A stretch of 39,566 bases of DNA from Halorhodospira halophila (GTDB lineage Bacteria > Pseudomonadota > Gammaproteobacteria > Nitrococcales > Halorhodospiraceae), in the NCBI RefSeq assembly GCF_016653405.1, contig NZ_NHSN01000024.1, positions 1 to 39,566 of the forward strand. The letters run 5' to 3'. A program made the translations under genes and the position numbers. Position 1 is the stretch's first letter; every line of letters starts with the position of its first letter. The notes under the pieces are model-generated. The model made no database searches. It saw only the letters and a list, made by a program, of their open reading frames with translations, and was not told the DNA's origin. Below, piece after piece: positions 6,240-16,000 of this stretch.

Positions 6240-8663
6240 TCATTGCAGGGCCCCGCTTGCATCCGGGTCCGCGGCCGGGCCGCTGCCCATCAGCAGCTCC
6301 AGCACCGTCAGCGCCGCAGCCCGCGGCGACTGCCCGCGGGTCTCCTCTGAGGCCAGCACCGGCCCCACACAGGCCGGACAGCCGTGGGTGCAAGCGCACC
6401 CCTGGACCAGGTCGTGGGCATCGGCCACCACGGCGGCCCGCTGGTCGAACAGCGGCGCCGAGAGCCCCACACCCCCCGGGTAGTTGTCGTAGAGAAAGAC
6501 CGCCGGCTGGAACCGCTCGGCCTCCTCAACCCCGCGCACCTCGCCGCTGGCATCCCGGAGCTGGCCGCGCCCGCGTGGACCGGTGACGGCGAACCACTCG
6601 GCGTCCCCATCGCCCACGGCACGGCCCAGATCACCGGGCTCGGACATCAGGCGCAGCGCCGCCACGTGGTGCAGGGCGTAGGCCGCGCCGAGGAACCCAT
6701 CCAGCGCGCGGTGGCGCGTCTGGAAGGCCCGCTCCAGCGCACCCGGCTCGATGGTCCACCAGGCCGCCGTGGTGTGCATCTCCTGATCGGGGAGTTCGAT
6801 CTCCCCGAAGCCGATGTTCTCGTGGGTGTAATAGCGAATCTTCTTGTAACCGGCGATGCGCCGGACCAGGTGCACCTCACCGTGGGCGGCCTCGGCATCG
6901 CCACCGCGCTGGCCCTCGAAACGCTCGAGGATCTTGAGCCGGCTGTAGTCGATGGCATCGGTGTAGTAATCGGCCCGCGTCTCCCGGACGTAGGCCTTGC
7001 GGCCGTCCCAGTCGAGACGCTCCACCTGGTAGGGGCGCGCCTGGATCATATAGATGGCGCCCTCGTAGAGCGTCATCGGTGCGGCGGTGTAGTCCACCTC
7101 GGCGATCACCCGCTGGGCGCCGTCGGTGGTGTCGATGACCACGAAATTGCCGTCGGCCACCGAGCGCAGGCTGACCTCGCTGGCCGGGTAGCTGTCCGCC
7201 ACCCAGTGCCAACGCTCACCCTCGCGGTGGAGCACCCCCTGCTCGACCAGGTAATCGAGCAGTTCCTCCAGATCCTCGCCGCCGAAGGTCTCACCGCGGC
7301 GAAAGGGGAGCTCGAAGGCGGCGCAGCGCACGTGATCGAGCAGGATCAGCAGCTGGTCCGGGTCGATGCGCGCGTGCTCCGGCGAGGCACCCAGGAAGAA
7401 GTCCGGGTTGCGGACCATGTACTGATCCAGCGGCTCGCTGGTGGCCACGACGATGCCCAGCGCGGTGCGGTTGCGCCGCCCGGCCCGGCCGAGCCGCTGC
7501 CAGGTGCCGGCGATGGTCCCTGGGTAGCCGTTGAGCACCGCCACGTCGAGGCTGCCGATATCCACCCCGAGCTCCAGCGCCGAAGTGGCCACCACGCACT
7601 CAATATCACCGGCGCGCAGGGCCTGCTCGGTCTGCCGGCGCTCGGTGGGCAGGTAACCGCCTCGGTAGGCGGCCACCCGCGGTGGCCGGCGCGGGTCCTT
7701 GTCGAAGACGTCCTTCAGATACTTGGTCAGCACCTCGACCATCAGCCGGCTGCGGGCAAAGAGGATGCTCTTCAGGCCACTGCGCACGGCCAGACGCGCG
7801 ATGCGGGTGGTCTGCGAGCGCGCCGAGGCACGGATCCCCAGATCGGGGTCGATCACCGGTGGGTTCCACAGCAGCAGCCGCTTCTCTCCGGCCGGGGCGC
7901 CGCTTTCGGTGATGGCCTCGACGCCTGACTCACCGATCAACCGCCCGGCCAGCTCGCCCGGGTTGGCGATGGTCGCCGAGGTGAAGATGAAGACCGGATC
8001 AGCCCCGTAGAAACGGCAGATGCGCCGCAACCGCCGGAACAGATTGGCCACGTGGGACCCGAACACTCCCCGATAGGTGTGCACTTCGTCCACCACCACG
8101 TAGCGCAGCTGCTCGAACAGCTGCGCCCACTTGGTGTGGTGGGGCAGCACTCCCTGGTGGAGCATATCCGGATTGGAGACGACGATATCGCCCTTGGTCC
8201 GCACCGCCTTGCGGGCATCCCCCGGAGTGTCGCCGTCGAAGGTAAAGGCGCGCAGCCCCAGCCCGCCGGCCTGATTGAGCTCGTGCAACTCGGCCACCTG
8301 ATCCTGGGCCAGCGCCTTGGTGGGAAAGAGGTAGAGGGCCTTGCCACCGCCGGTCAGCGCCTCGTGGAGGACCGGCAGGTTGTAGCAGAGCGTCTTGCCC
8401 GAGGCGGTCGGGGTGACCACCACCGTATGCCGCCCGACGCGGATCCGCTCCCACGCCTGGCGCTGATGGCTGTAGAGCTGCTCGATACCGCGCTGGCGCA
8501 GCGCTGTGGCCAGGGCCGTGGCCAGCTCCTTGGGCAGCGCCGCGGTGCGCGCCGGACGGGTAGGCAGCAACAGCTCGCCAGCGATGCGCTCGTGGTATCG
8601 GCGCTGCAGCCGCTCGGCCAGCCCGCGGACCGGATCCTGCTCACCCTCTGTGCGCTTGGCCAA
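6240..8663 (-). CDS. MrfA/YprA-like DEAD/DEAH helicase with C-terminal DUF1998 zinc-cysteine cluster
   Basis: The protein has about 807 residues. Two RecA-like helicase lobes carry TPTASGKT (84-91), DEVH (192-195), FTSATIANP, and QRLGRAGRRNR (motif VI). The C-terminal part ends in a CAC-THG-CPAC cluster (Cys 756, 758, 762, 765), the zinc-binding signature of DUF1998. This architecture and length match Bacillus MrfA, a 3'-5' helicase that acts with the exonuclease MrfB in a UvrABC-independent excision pathway for mitomycin adducts; the family role is known, the role here inferred. The TTG at 8661-8663 is preferred because GGGGGAG sits 5 nt before it; a GTG at 8687 would add eight residues with a poorer ribosome-binding site. 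It follows the UvrD-like helicase by 73 nt. Confidence 0.88.
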   Translation of the reverse strand: MAKRTEGEQDPVRGLAERLQRRYHERIAGELLLPTRPARTAALPKELATALATALRQRGIEQLYSHQRQAWERIRVGRHTVVVTPTASGKTLCYNLPVLHEALTGGGKALYLFPTKALAQDQVAELHELNQAGGLGLRAFTFDGDTPGDARKAVRTKGDIVVSNPDMLHQGVLPHHTKWAQLFEQLRYVVVDEVHTYRGVFGSHVANLFRRLRRICRFYGADPVFIFTSATIANPGELAGRLIGESGVEAITESGAPAGEKRLLLWNPPVIDPDLGIRASARSQTTRIARLAVRSGLKSILFARSRLMVEVLTKYLKDVFDKDPRRPPRVAAYRGGYLPTERRQTEQALRAGDIECVVATSALELGVDIGSLDVAVLNGYPGTIAGTWQRLGRAGRRNRTALGIVVATSEPLDQYMVRNPDFFLGASPEHARIDPDQLLILLDHVRCAAFELPFRRGETFGGEDLEELLDYLVEQGVLHREGERWHWVADSYPASEVSLRSVADGNFVVIDTTDGAQRVIAEVDYTAAPMTLYEGAIYMIQARPYQVERLDWDGRKAYVRETRADYYTDAIDYSRLKILERFEGQRGGDAEAAHGEVHLVRRIAGYKKIRYYTHENIGFGEIELPDQEMHTTAAWWTIEPGALERAFQTRHRALDGFLGAAYALHHVAALRLMSEPGDLGRAVGDGDAEWFAVTGPRGRGQLRDASGEVRGVEEAERFQPAVFLYDNYPGGVGLSAPLFDQRAAVVADAHDLVQGCACTHGCPACVGPVLASEETRGQSPRAAALTVLELLMGSGPAADPDASGALQ

Positions 8664-8736
8664 CGTCTCTCCCCCACAACGGCTCACCCCCGGCGCGCTC
8701 CGAGCCTAAGCACTGCACCCGGCGGCGTAAACGGAT

Positions 8737-10824
8737 TCAGCCGAGGACCACCTCGTGCGCTTGCAAGGCCGCCAGATAATCGCCAACGACCTGCGTACGC
8801 AGCCGCTTATCAGGCACCTCTCCTCGATCCAGGGCCGCCCCGGCAGCGATGGAGCGCTCCGGCTGCGCCTCGGCGAGAAAGCGCGAGGCCACCGCCCGGC
8901 TCGGATCGAACTGCTCCGCCCGCCCACGCTGCAGCGCCCGCTCCAGGCGTGGATCCTGGGGATGCACCAGGTAAAGGCGCTGCTGAGCCCGGGTCACCGC
9001 CACATAGAACAGCCGCCGCTCGGCCTCCAGATCCGCCGCCGTGGCCTCACCGGCGCCGTAGGGAAAGGTCCCCTCCGCCAGCCCGGGGACGATCACCACG
9101 GGCCACTCCAGCCCCTTGGCCCGGTGAATGGAGGTCACCCGCACGGCCTGCTCGGGGGGCGCGTCCTGCCACTGCGCCGAGCGGGCGATGAGCTCGTCGC
9201 AGCGCTCCAGGAACTCGGTCAGTCCCCAACCGCCACTGGCGGCGAAACGGCGCAGGGCGTCGACCATCATGGTGCGGTCGGTGGCCGTCTCGGCGCTGGG
9301 CGAACCACTGGCGATGGCCTCATAGAGCGACAGCTCGGTGACGATCTCATCGAGGACATCGGCCACCGGATCGTCGCGCCGGAATGCCCCCAGGGCTTCC
9401 AGAGAGGCCATCCGCTGGCGCAGCCGCCGCCCCTTCCAGCGGGGCAGATCCCCGGCGGCAAGTGAGAGGCTGCGGGTCAGCGGCAGGCGGGCATCGGCAT
9501 AACCGTGCGCGACCGTCTGCGCCTCCGGCCGGCGCAGACCGGCCACCGGCAGCATCAGCATCTCGGTCAGCAGCTCCCGCGGGCCGGCACCATCGGGCAG
9601 CGGCTCGCGCAGCATTCCGGCGGCATACCGCAGGTAACCGAGGAGCGCCCGGATCTCGCGACGCTGGAAGAGCCCGGCGCGCCCCTCCAGACGCAGCGGC
9701 ACGCCGGCCTCCAGCAGCTCCAGCTCCAGCGGCGCGGCCAGGCTATAGAGCCGGACCAGAACCGCCACCTCACTCAGGCTCCCCCCGGCGGCCCGATGCT
9801 CGGCGAGGATGCGCCGGTAGAGCTCCGGGTCACTGTCGACGCACCGGCGCACCTCGGTGGCCGGATTATCGGGCGCCGCCAGGCAGAGCTTGCCGTCCCG
9901 CTGTCGGTTGCGCACCACCGAGTGGTTGCCCAGCAACGCCACGGTGTGGCCGAAACGGAAGGTGTGCGGCAGGGTGTAGCTGGCGGCACCGGGGAAGTCC
10001 TCGTCGAAACGGCGCACGATGTACTCCGGCCGCGCCCCGCGCCACTGGTAGACGCACTGATCCGGGTCACCGACGACCATCACCGCAGCCCGCTCACCGG
10101 CGATGCAGCGGATCAGCTGCTGCTGCGCCTCGTTGACGTCCTGATACTCGTCGATGATGACGTGATCGAAATGATTCCGGAAGCGCCGGGCCAGGGCCTC
10201 GTCGGCCAACAGAGCCTGGACTGGCTCGTGGATCAAGTCATTGAGAAGGCGCAGCTGCTGGTCGTCGCGCAGGGCCTCGAAGCGCCGGTAGGCCTCGAGA
10301 TAATGGCCCGGCAGCGACGTGCCCAGCAGGGCGGGGGCCTCGGCATGGATGACGGACGCCTCGCGGGTATCGGCCTTGACCACGTCGACGAAGGCCAGGA
10401 AGGCATCGACGGCATCGTCTTCCACCGCCTCCGCCTCGTCCCGATCCTCCAGCGCGGCCTCCAGCGCATTGCGCGCCAGCTTGCGGGCGACCCAGTCGGC
10501 ACTCTCGAGCCGGCGCCGTGGCACCACCCCCTCGGCCTCGAGCCGCTGGAGCAGCCGGTAGCCCGCGCTATGGAAGGTCTGTACCGAGACCCGCGCCGGC
10601 GAGCCGGCCTCGCGGATGGCCACCGTCAAGCGACGCTCGAAGTCCTCCCGGGCCGAGCGGTTGAACATCAGGACCCGGATTCGTGCCGGGTCCGCGCCGC
10701 GGCGCAGCAACTCGATCACCCGGGCCACCAGGGTCGCCGTCTTGCCGGACCCGGCCGCAGCGCTCACCCGGGCGTGCCCACCCGGGTGCTCGATGACCTG
10801 CCTCTGTTCGGGGGTGAATGCCAC
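8737..10824 (-). CDS. UvrD/Rep/PcrA-type superfamily 1A DNA helicase
   Basis: The 695-residue helicase carries all SF1A motifs: AAAGSGKT (22-29), DEYQD (225-229), GDPDQCVYQWRG (252-263), TLPHTFRF (motif IV), IHRAKGLEWPVVIVPGL (motif V) and RRLFYVAVTRA (motif VI). These proteins translocate 3'-5' on single-stranded DNA and work in repair or replication restart. It is shorter than E. coli UvrD (about 720) and lacks the usual basic C-terminal tail, so it may be a separate paralogue rather than UvrD itself. It starts with GTG only 3 nt after the TAG of the upstream lipoprotein gene, so the two are probably co-transcribed. An MrfA-like repair helicase follows. Confidence 0.92.
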   Translation of the reverse strand: MAFTPEQRQVIEHPGGHARVSAAAGSGKTATLVARVIELLRRGADPARIRVLMFNRSAREDFERRLTVAIREAGSPARVSVQTFHSAGYRLLQRLEAEGVVPRRRLESADWVARKLARNALEAALEDRDEAEAVEDDAVDAFLAFVDVVKADTREASVIHAEAPALLGTSLPGHYLEAYRRFEALRDDQQLRLLNDLIHEPVQALLADEALARRFRNHFDHVIIDEYQDVNEAQQQLIRCIAGERAAVMVVGDPDQCVYQWRGARPEYIVRRFDEDFPGAASYTLPHTFRFGHTVALLGNHSVVRNRQRDGKLCLAAPDNPATEVRRCVDSDPELYRRILAEHRAAGGSLSEVAVLVRLYSLAAPLELELLEAGVPLRLEGRAGLFQRREIRALLGYLRYAAGMLREPLPDGAGPRELLTEMLMLPVAGLRRPEAQTVAHGYADARLPLTRSLSLAAGDLPRWKGRRLRQRMASLEALGAFRRDDPVADVLDEIVTELSLYEAIASGSPSAETATDRTMMVDALRRFAASGGWGLTEFLERCDELIARSAQWQDAPPEQAVRVTSIHRAKGLEWPVVIVPGLAEGTFPYGAGEATAADLEAERRLFYVAVTRAQQRLYLVHPQDPRLERALQRGRAEQFDPSRAVASRFLAEAQPERSIAAGAALDRGEVPDKRLRTQVVGDYLAALQAHEVVLG

Positions 10825-10827
10825 GGT

Positions 10828-11409
10828 CTAGCGCGGCCTTAGCACAAGCCGCCCCGGCTCGACCCGCACCTCCGCCGGGACCCGACCCAGGACCCTCCCG
10901 GTGGCGCTGTCGCGCTCGATCTCGTAGACCGGGGTCCGCTCCAGGTGTTCGCCGACCAGGCCGACCACCGGATCGACGAGTTCCGTCACCTCGCCGTTGA
11001 ACCAGCGCGACTCCACCCGGCTGGTCACCAGTTCCAGCTCCCGGACGTAGACCGCACCGGCCTCATGGTCATAATCCGGCAGGCCGCGCAGGCGCAGCGC
11101 CACGCCCGCGGACTCCTGCCCCATGAGCAGGTCCACGCCGGCACGCCCCAGGATATCGAGCTGGATTCGGTCCGGCGCCTCTTCCGGACCCAGGGTGACA
11201 TCGGCGGTGCGCACCGAGAAGTCGAAGGCCGCTAGCGGGCTCTGCAGACGCACATCCCGCAGCGCTTCCAGCCGGGTATCGAGGTGGGCCTGGACCTCGT
11301 CCTGCTCCACCGAATAGCTAACCAGCTGCGCGCAACCGGACAGGACCGGGAGCGCCAACACGAAAAGCATGCGGCACAGCGCTCCGCTCAGGGATCGCCG
11401 ACGGTTCAC
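10828..11409 (-). CDS. YceB-like DUF1439 lipoprotein
   Basis: The 193-residue protein starts at a GTG (11407-11409) preceded by GGAGGTG at good spacing. A signal peptide of about 25 residues ends in the lipobox LSGC (Cys26). Ala at +2 predicts the outer membrane. The mature part resembles E. coli YceB: CAQLVSYSVEQDEVQAHL corresponds to the C-x-Q-L-x-x-Y-T-I-x-E-Q-E-I segment, and later VDLLMGQESAGVALRLRGLP and AVYVRELELV match the family core. DUF1439 proteins have a lipid/BPI-like fold; their function is unsettled. The open frame continues 56 codons further upstream but that part is low-quality sequence across the promoter. It leads directly (3 nt) into the helicase gene. Confidence 0.85.
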   Translation of the reverse strand: MNRRRSLSGALCRMLFVLALPVLSGCAQLVSYSVEQDEVQAHLDTRLEALRDVRLQSPLAAFDFSVRTADVTLGPEEAPDRIQLDILGRAGVDLLMGQESAGVALRLRGLPDYDHEAGAVYVRELELVTSRVESRWFNGEVTELVDPVVGLVGEHLERTPVYEIERDSATGRVLGRVPAEVRVEPGRLVLRPR

Positions 11410-11461
11410 CAGAGCCACCTCCTTCTGCGCGGCGAGGGCCGGCGCTGGACGGCGCGAGGCA

Positions 11462-11479
11462 CGTCCGGCACCACGGACG
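11462..11479. repeat. perfect 6-6-6 inverted repeat at minus-strand start site
   Basis: CGTCCG-GCACCA-CGGACG is a perfect 6-bp dyad with a 6-nt centre. It begins just downstream of the minus-strand -10 element, where transcription of the DUF1439-helicase operon would start, so it could be an operator or a leader hairpin. Confidence 0.4.
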
Positions 11480-11484
11480 CACCT

Positions 11485-11490
11485 AGTATA
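11485..11490 (-). promoter_or_regulatory. -10 element of the DUF1439-helicase operon
   Basis: On the minus strand the hexamer reads TATACT within CTTTATACTAGG, five of six matches to TATAAT. No good -35 hexamer is visible 16-18 nt upstream. Start of transcription would fall near 11478, giving a leader of about 70 nt before the GTG start. Confidence 0.5.
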
Positions 11491-11535
11491 AAGGCTTTCG
11501 GCCAGGAGGCGGGCCCCGCGGGCGGGTGGTCGTCC

Positions 11536-11564
11536 TTGACCACCTCGCCCCAGGCCCCTACATT
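11536..11564 (+). promoter_or_regulatory. sigma-70-like promoter facing the yhaO-like operon
   Basis: TTGACC (11536-11541), a 17-nt spacer and TACATT (11559-11564) match the consensus well. Transcription would start near 11571, leaving a leader of about 230 nt before the GTG at 11801. The long leader contains four perfect dyads. Confidence 0.5.
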
Positions 11565-11578
11565 CGGCGGGATTCACC

Positions 11579-11739
11579 GCGGATCTCCCTATCCGCCCCT
11601 ATCGGGCTCTCACGCCGTTGCTCGGGGTGGCTCGGCAAGCTCCCTTTGCCGAATGCGGGGTTAACGATACCCGCCCCGCGATCCCCCGCGCATGCGACAC
11701 CTCTGATGGATGCATCTTCCTGCATCCGTTTGTCGACAA
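11579..11739. repeat. cluster of four perfect dyads in the leader of the nuclease operon
   Basis: The dyads are GCGGAT-N6-ATCCGC (11579-11596), TCGGCAA-N7-TTGCCGA (11632-11652), GGATGCA-N6-TGCATCC (11708-11727) and the continuous palindrome TTGTCGACAA (11730-11739). Three have 6-7 bp arms around 6-7 nt centres. They could be operators or successive hairpins in a long leader RNA. No U-run follows any of them, so they are not obvious terminators. Confidence 0.45.
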
Positions 11740-11800
11740 GCGCTGCTTGCCGCTTGCGGGTGTTAGCATAAATCGGTTTCCACCACCTAATGGGAAAACC

Positions 11801-13072
11801 GTGCCCGCGCGCATTCTTGCCATCGGCGATCTGCACTTGGGGCGCCGCCCGAGCCGCATCCCCTCGACCATCGATCCGGCCGGCCGTCTGACCCCGGCGG
11901 CTGCCTGGGCCATGTGCGTGGAACGTGCCGTGCGGGACGGTGCCGACGCCGTCCTGCTGGCCGGAGACGTCGTTGAGGACAGCGACGACCTCTATGAGGC
12001 GTTCCCCGATCTGCGCAGCGGCGTGGAGCGCCTGGCTGCCCACGGCATCCCGGTCGCCGGCGTCTCCGGGAACCACGACGGCGACGTCCTGCCCCGCCTG
12101 GCCGAGAGCCTCCCGGCCTTTCAGCTGCTCGGTCACAACGGCACCTGGGAAACCGTCGAAATCGGCGGGGTGGAGATCCTCGGCTGGTCCTTCCCCGGCA
12201 CCACCGCCCCCGACAGCCCCCTGGCGCACCCTGTCCCGCGGCGGACCGGCACCCGGCCACGCATCGGCCTGCTCCACTGCGACCGGGACCAGACCGGCAG
12301 CCGCTACGCGCCGGTGCGCTCGGCGGATCTGGAAGCCGCGGACACCGACGCCTGGCTGCTTGGCCACATCCACCGTCCGGACATGCTGAGCGGCCCCCGG
12401 CCCATCGGCTATCTAGGCAGCGTGCTCGGCCTCGACCCCGGCGAACCGGGCGCCCGCGGCCCCTGGTGGATCCAGGTCGACGGTCCCGGGCGCATCGAGG
12501 CCGAGCATGTCCCGCTGGCCCCGCTGCGCTGGGAGTCGCTGGCGGTCAGCGCCGACAGCATCGACCACGCCGATGAGCTCCACCCACGGGTGATGGCGGC
12601 GCTTGACGCCCTCCACCTGGAGCTGAGCCGCAACGGCGCCGAAGCCCAGGCGGTGGGTTGCCGGCTGCAGATCACCGGGCGCCCCGCACCCGGTGCCGGA
12701 ATCGAGGCGCGCCTGCAGGAGACCGGTCTGGCCGAGCTCCACGAGGTGCGCGATGGGGTCCACTACTTTGTCGAGGCCGTGCGCATAGCCACGGAGCCAG
12801 CGCTCGACCTGGAACGCCTGGCACAGGGCAGCGATCCGGTTGGACTCCTGGCACGGCGCCTACTGATCCTGCGGCGCCAGCCGGGCGATGCCGAGCGTGC
12901 CGAACTGATCCGCCGCGCCCGGCCGGAACTCGAGGCGGTCGCCCGGCAGCGCACTTTCTGGGGGCTGGAGTCTCCCCGCCTGGACGAGGCGCGCATCGCC
13001 GAAGCCCTCGAACAGGCTGCCCGCCAGGCCCTGGAGCGCCTCCTGGCCCAGGACCGGGAGGCCGCATCGTGA
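11801..13072 (+). CDS. YhaO/SbcD-like metallophosphoesterase nuclease
   Basis: The 423-residue protein carries the calcineurin-type phosphoesterase ligands of Mre11/SbcD nucleases in order: GDLHLG (9-14), GDVVED (55-60), GNHDGD (90-95), LLHCD (157-161) and GHIH (188-191). After the catalytic domain comes a capping domain and a long Glu/Arg-rich helical tail, where SbcD/YhaO proteins bind their ATPase partner. The GTG at 11801 is chosen because the next residues (ARILAIGDLHLG) are the conserved first strand; the open frame upstream has no usable in-frame start near it. Its stop overlaps the start of the ATPase gene by 4 nt (GTGA), as expected for subunits of one complex. Known family role: Mn-dependent processing of DNA ends and hairpins. 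Confidence 0.88.
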   Translation: MPARILAIGDLHLGRRPSRIPSTIDPAGRLTPAAAWAMCVERAVRDGADAVLLAGDVVEDSDDLYEAFPDLRSGVERLAAHGIPVAGVSGNHDGDVLPRLAESLPAFQLLGHNGTWETVEIGGVEILGWSFPGTTAPDSPLAHPVPRRTGTRPRIGLLHCDRDQTGSRYAPVRSADLEAADTDAWLLGHIHRPDMLSGPRPIGYLGSVLGLDPGEPGARGPWWIQVDGPGRIEAEHVPLAPLRWESLAVSADSIDHADELHPRVMAALDALHLELSRNGAEAQAVGCRLQITGRPAPGAGIEARLQETGLAELHEVRDGVHYFVEAVRIATEPALDLERLAQGSDPVGLLARRLLILRRQPGDAERAELIRRARPELEAVARQRTFWGLESPRLDEARIAEALEQAARQALERLLAQDREAAS

Positions 13073-16000
13073 GACTGCGCCGGCTGCGAATCCTGCGCCT
13101 GCCCGGCATCGATCCGGGCTTCACCGTCGAGGATACCGCCGACGGGCTGCAGCTGATCGTCGGCCCCAATGCCTCGGGCAAGAGCAGCCTGATCCGTGCC
13201 CTTCGCGCCCTGCTTGAGCCGGGGCGGCGCATGGCGGGCACGGTGCACCTGGAAGCCAACGTGGAAACGGCCGCCGGACCCATGCAGGTCACCCGGGTCG
13301 GCGACCGGGTCACCTGGTACCGCGACGGCGCCCCGGCCGATCCGCCGGCCCTGCCCCCGCCCCACCTGCTCGGTTGCTACGCCCTGCAGGTGGAAGGACT
13401 GACCGATCCGGGGGCCACCGACGCCGAAATCGGCCGAGAGCTGGTCCGCGAACTCGCCGGCGGGTATGACCTGGCGGCGCTGACCGCCCAGAACGGCCCG
13501 TTCCACCTCAAGCGCAACCACGGCGATGCCGAGGCCCGCGCCCTGGAACGGGCGCGCAAGGAGTGGCGGGAGCGGCGCCATGAACACGAGAACCTGATCG
13601 CCGACGAGCAGCGCCTGGCGGAGCTCGAGGCGGAGTACCGCGCCGCCGAGCAGGCCCGACACGAGGCCGAGCAGCTGCGCCAGGCCGGCGAACTGGCGGC
13701 GGCGCGGACCGAGCTGCGACGCATCGACGACCAGCTGGCGCACTTCCCCACCGGGATGGACCACCTGCACGGCGACGAACTCCAGCGCCTGGAGCAGGAA
13801 GAGGCGGCCCGGGACCGCATCCACACCGAGCAGGAGAAACTCGCCGAGGCGGAACAGGCCTGCGCCCGGCAGCTGGCCGATACCCGCCTGCCCGATGCCG
13901 CCCCCGACGCTGAGACCCTGCAGCGCCACCGGCAGCTGCTGCGCGAACTCAGCGAACGCGAGCGGGAGGGCCGCCAGGCCGAGGAGGATGCTGCCGCCGC
14001 CCGGCGGCGGCAGCAGGAGATCGCCGAGGCCCTCGGCGCCCCGGAACCCGCCGCCGTGCGCATCGACCCGGCGGCGCTGCGCACCCTGGAGGAGCAGCTG
14101 GAGCCGTACCAGCGCGCGGAGGCGGAGCTAACCGCCCTGGAACGGGAGCTGACCCGCCTCGCCGATCCGGACCATCCCCGCCTGCCCCGGGCCGAAACGG
14201 TGCGCGCCGGACGGCGCGAGCTGATCCACTGGCTCAGCGCCCGCCAGCCGACCCGCCCCGGCATCCTCGCCGGCACGGCCGGCGTGCTGGGCATGGGCGC
14301 CCCGCCGGCGCTGGTCGGCACCCTCTTCTGGCTCGAGCCGCAGTGGCAGTGGCATCCCGGTTGGGTGGCGGCCGCCGTCGGTACCACCGCAGCCCTGATC
14401 TACGCCGCCAGCGCGGTCCTGCGTGCGCCTCAGGCCGACGCGCTGCGCGATGCCGCCCGGCGACGCTACCCGACCGAGCTCCCCCAGCCCCGCGCCTGGG
14501 AACACGAGGCCGTCGGCTCCTGCCTGGAACAACTCGACGCCCTGCTCCACGCCGCGGAGCGGCGCGAACAGCACAACCAGCGCGCCGCCGAACAGCAACG
14601 GTGCAAGCGCGAGCTGCAAGGCCTGCGCGAGGATCTCTCGCGCCGCGCCCGCCAGCTCGGCGGCGACGGCAACCGGCTGGCAGCGAGCACCCTGCACTAC
14701 CTGCAGAGCCTACGCGACTGGAACCAGGCCGCCGCCGACCGGGCCGAGGCCGAAGCCCGGCGCGAGGCGCGCCGCAACGAGGCCGAGCGCCTGCGCACCG
14801 AGATCGGCGACTTCCTGAAGACCTGGCAGTCCTTGCCTCCAGATGGCGGTGACGACGTCGAGGCCCTGATTGCCGCCGTCGACGCGCTGGCCAACCGGGC
14901 GCAGCAGCGCACCGAGGCGCTGCGCCAGCAGCAGGACCTGGAGCGCTGGCGGGCCGATCTGGCTCGACAGACCGAGGAGCGGCGCCAGGCCATCGAACAG
15001 CTCTTTGCCCGCGCCGGGATCACCGACCAGGATCGGGACACGCTGCACCGGCGACTGGAGCAGCGCCCGGAGTGGCAGCAGCTCCAGGAACAGCGCCGTC
15101 AGTGGCAGGCCGAAGAGCAGGCCGCCCGCCGCGCCCTGGCCGACGCCCCGGAGCTCCTCGAACGCGCCGGACAGGTCTCGGCCGAAACCCTGCACGCCGA
15201 GGCCGCCGATCGCCTGGCGCGGGCCGGCGACGCGCAGCAGATCAGCGAGACCATCGGCTCGATCCGCCAACGGATCCGTGACGTCCAGCAGACCCGCCCG
15301 CTGGAACAGGCCCGCGCCGAAATCCAGGCCGCCAGCGATGCGCTGGGTGAACGCCTGCAAGAGGCACTGCTCAGCCACGCCGGGCGCTGGCTGATGGACG
15401 ATGTCCGCCAGGAGCACACCAGCGAACGCCGCCCCGAAGCACTTCGCCGGGCGGAGGCGTGGCTGCAGCGCTTCACCGACCACCAGTACACGTTGCGCTT
15501 TGTGCCCGATGCCGACGGCAACGGCCGTTTCCTGGCCCGGGATCAACACGCCGGCACCGACCGCAGCCTGGCCGAGCTGTCCACCGGCACACGCATGCAG
15601 CTGCTGCTGGCCGTGCGGGTCGCCTTCGCCCTGGAGGCCGAGCGCGGCCGCGAGCCGCTGCCGCTGTTCCTCGACGAGGCCCTGACCACCACCGACCACG
15701 ACCGCTTCGCCGCCGTGGCCGGCGCCCTGACCACCCTGGCCGAGGAGGACGGGCGGCAGATCTTCTACCTCAGCGCCCAGACCACCGAGCCGCAGCTCTG
15801 GCGCCAGGCGGGCGTCGAGCCGCCGGTGATCGACCTGGCCGAGGTCCGCCGCCTGGCCCGCGGCAGCGCCTCCGCCGGGGATCTTTCCCTGCCGCAGCGC
15901 CACCCACTGCCGGCGCCGGAGGACCACACCGCGGCCAGCTACGGCGCCGCGCTGGAGGCCCCATGGATCGATCCCTGGCAGGGCACCGGGGCCATCCACC

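Larger units (their letters stand above)
11410..11800. other. 391-bp divergent intergenic region
   Basis: This stretch separates the minus-strand DUF1439-helicase operon from the plus-strand nuclease-ATPase-SprT operon. It has no convincing gene. It holds a minus-strand -10 element, a plus-strand sigma-70-like promoter and at least five perfect dyads, listed separately. It is unusually long for this compact window and less GC-rich than its flanks near 11650-11780. Confidence 0.8.

Noticed and set aside
4788-6350. 520-residue plus-strand frame
   Set aside because: Arg/His/Gln-rich antisense shadow of the aldehyde dehydrogenase gene.
6384-7928. 514-residue plus-strand frame
   Set aside because: Antisense shadow of the MrfA-like helicase, with composition unlike a protein of this window.
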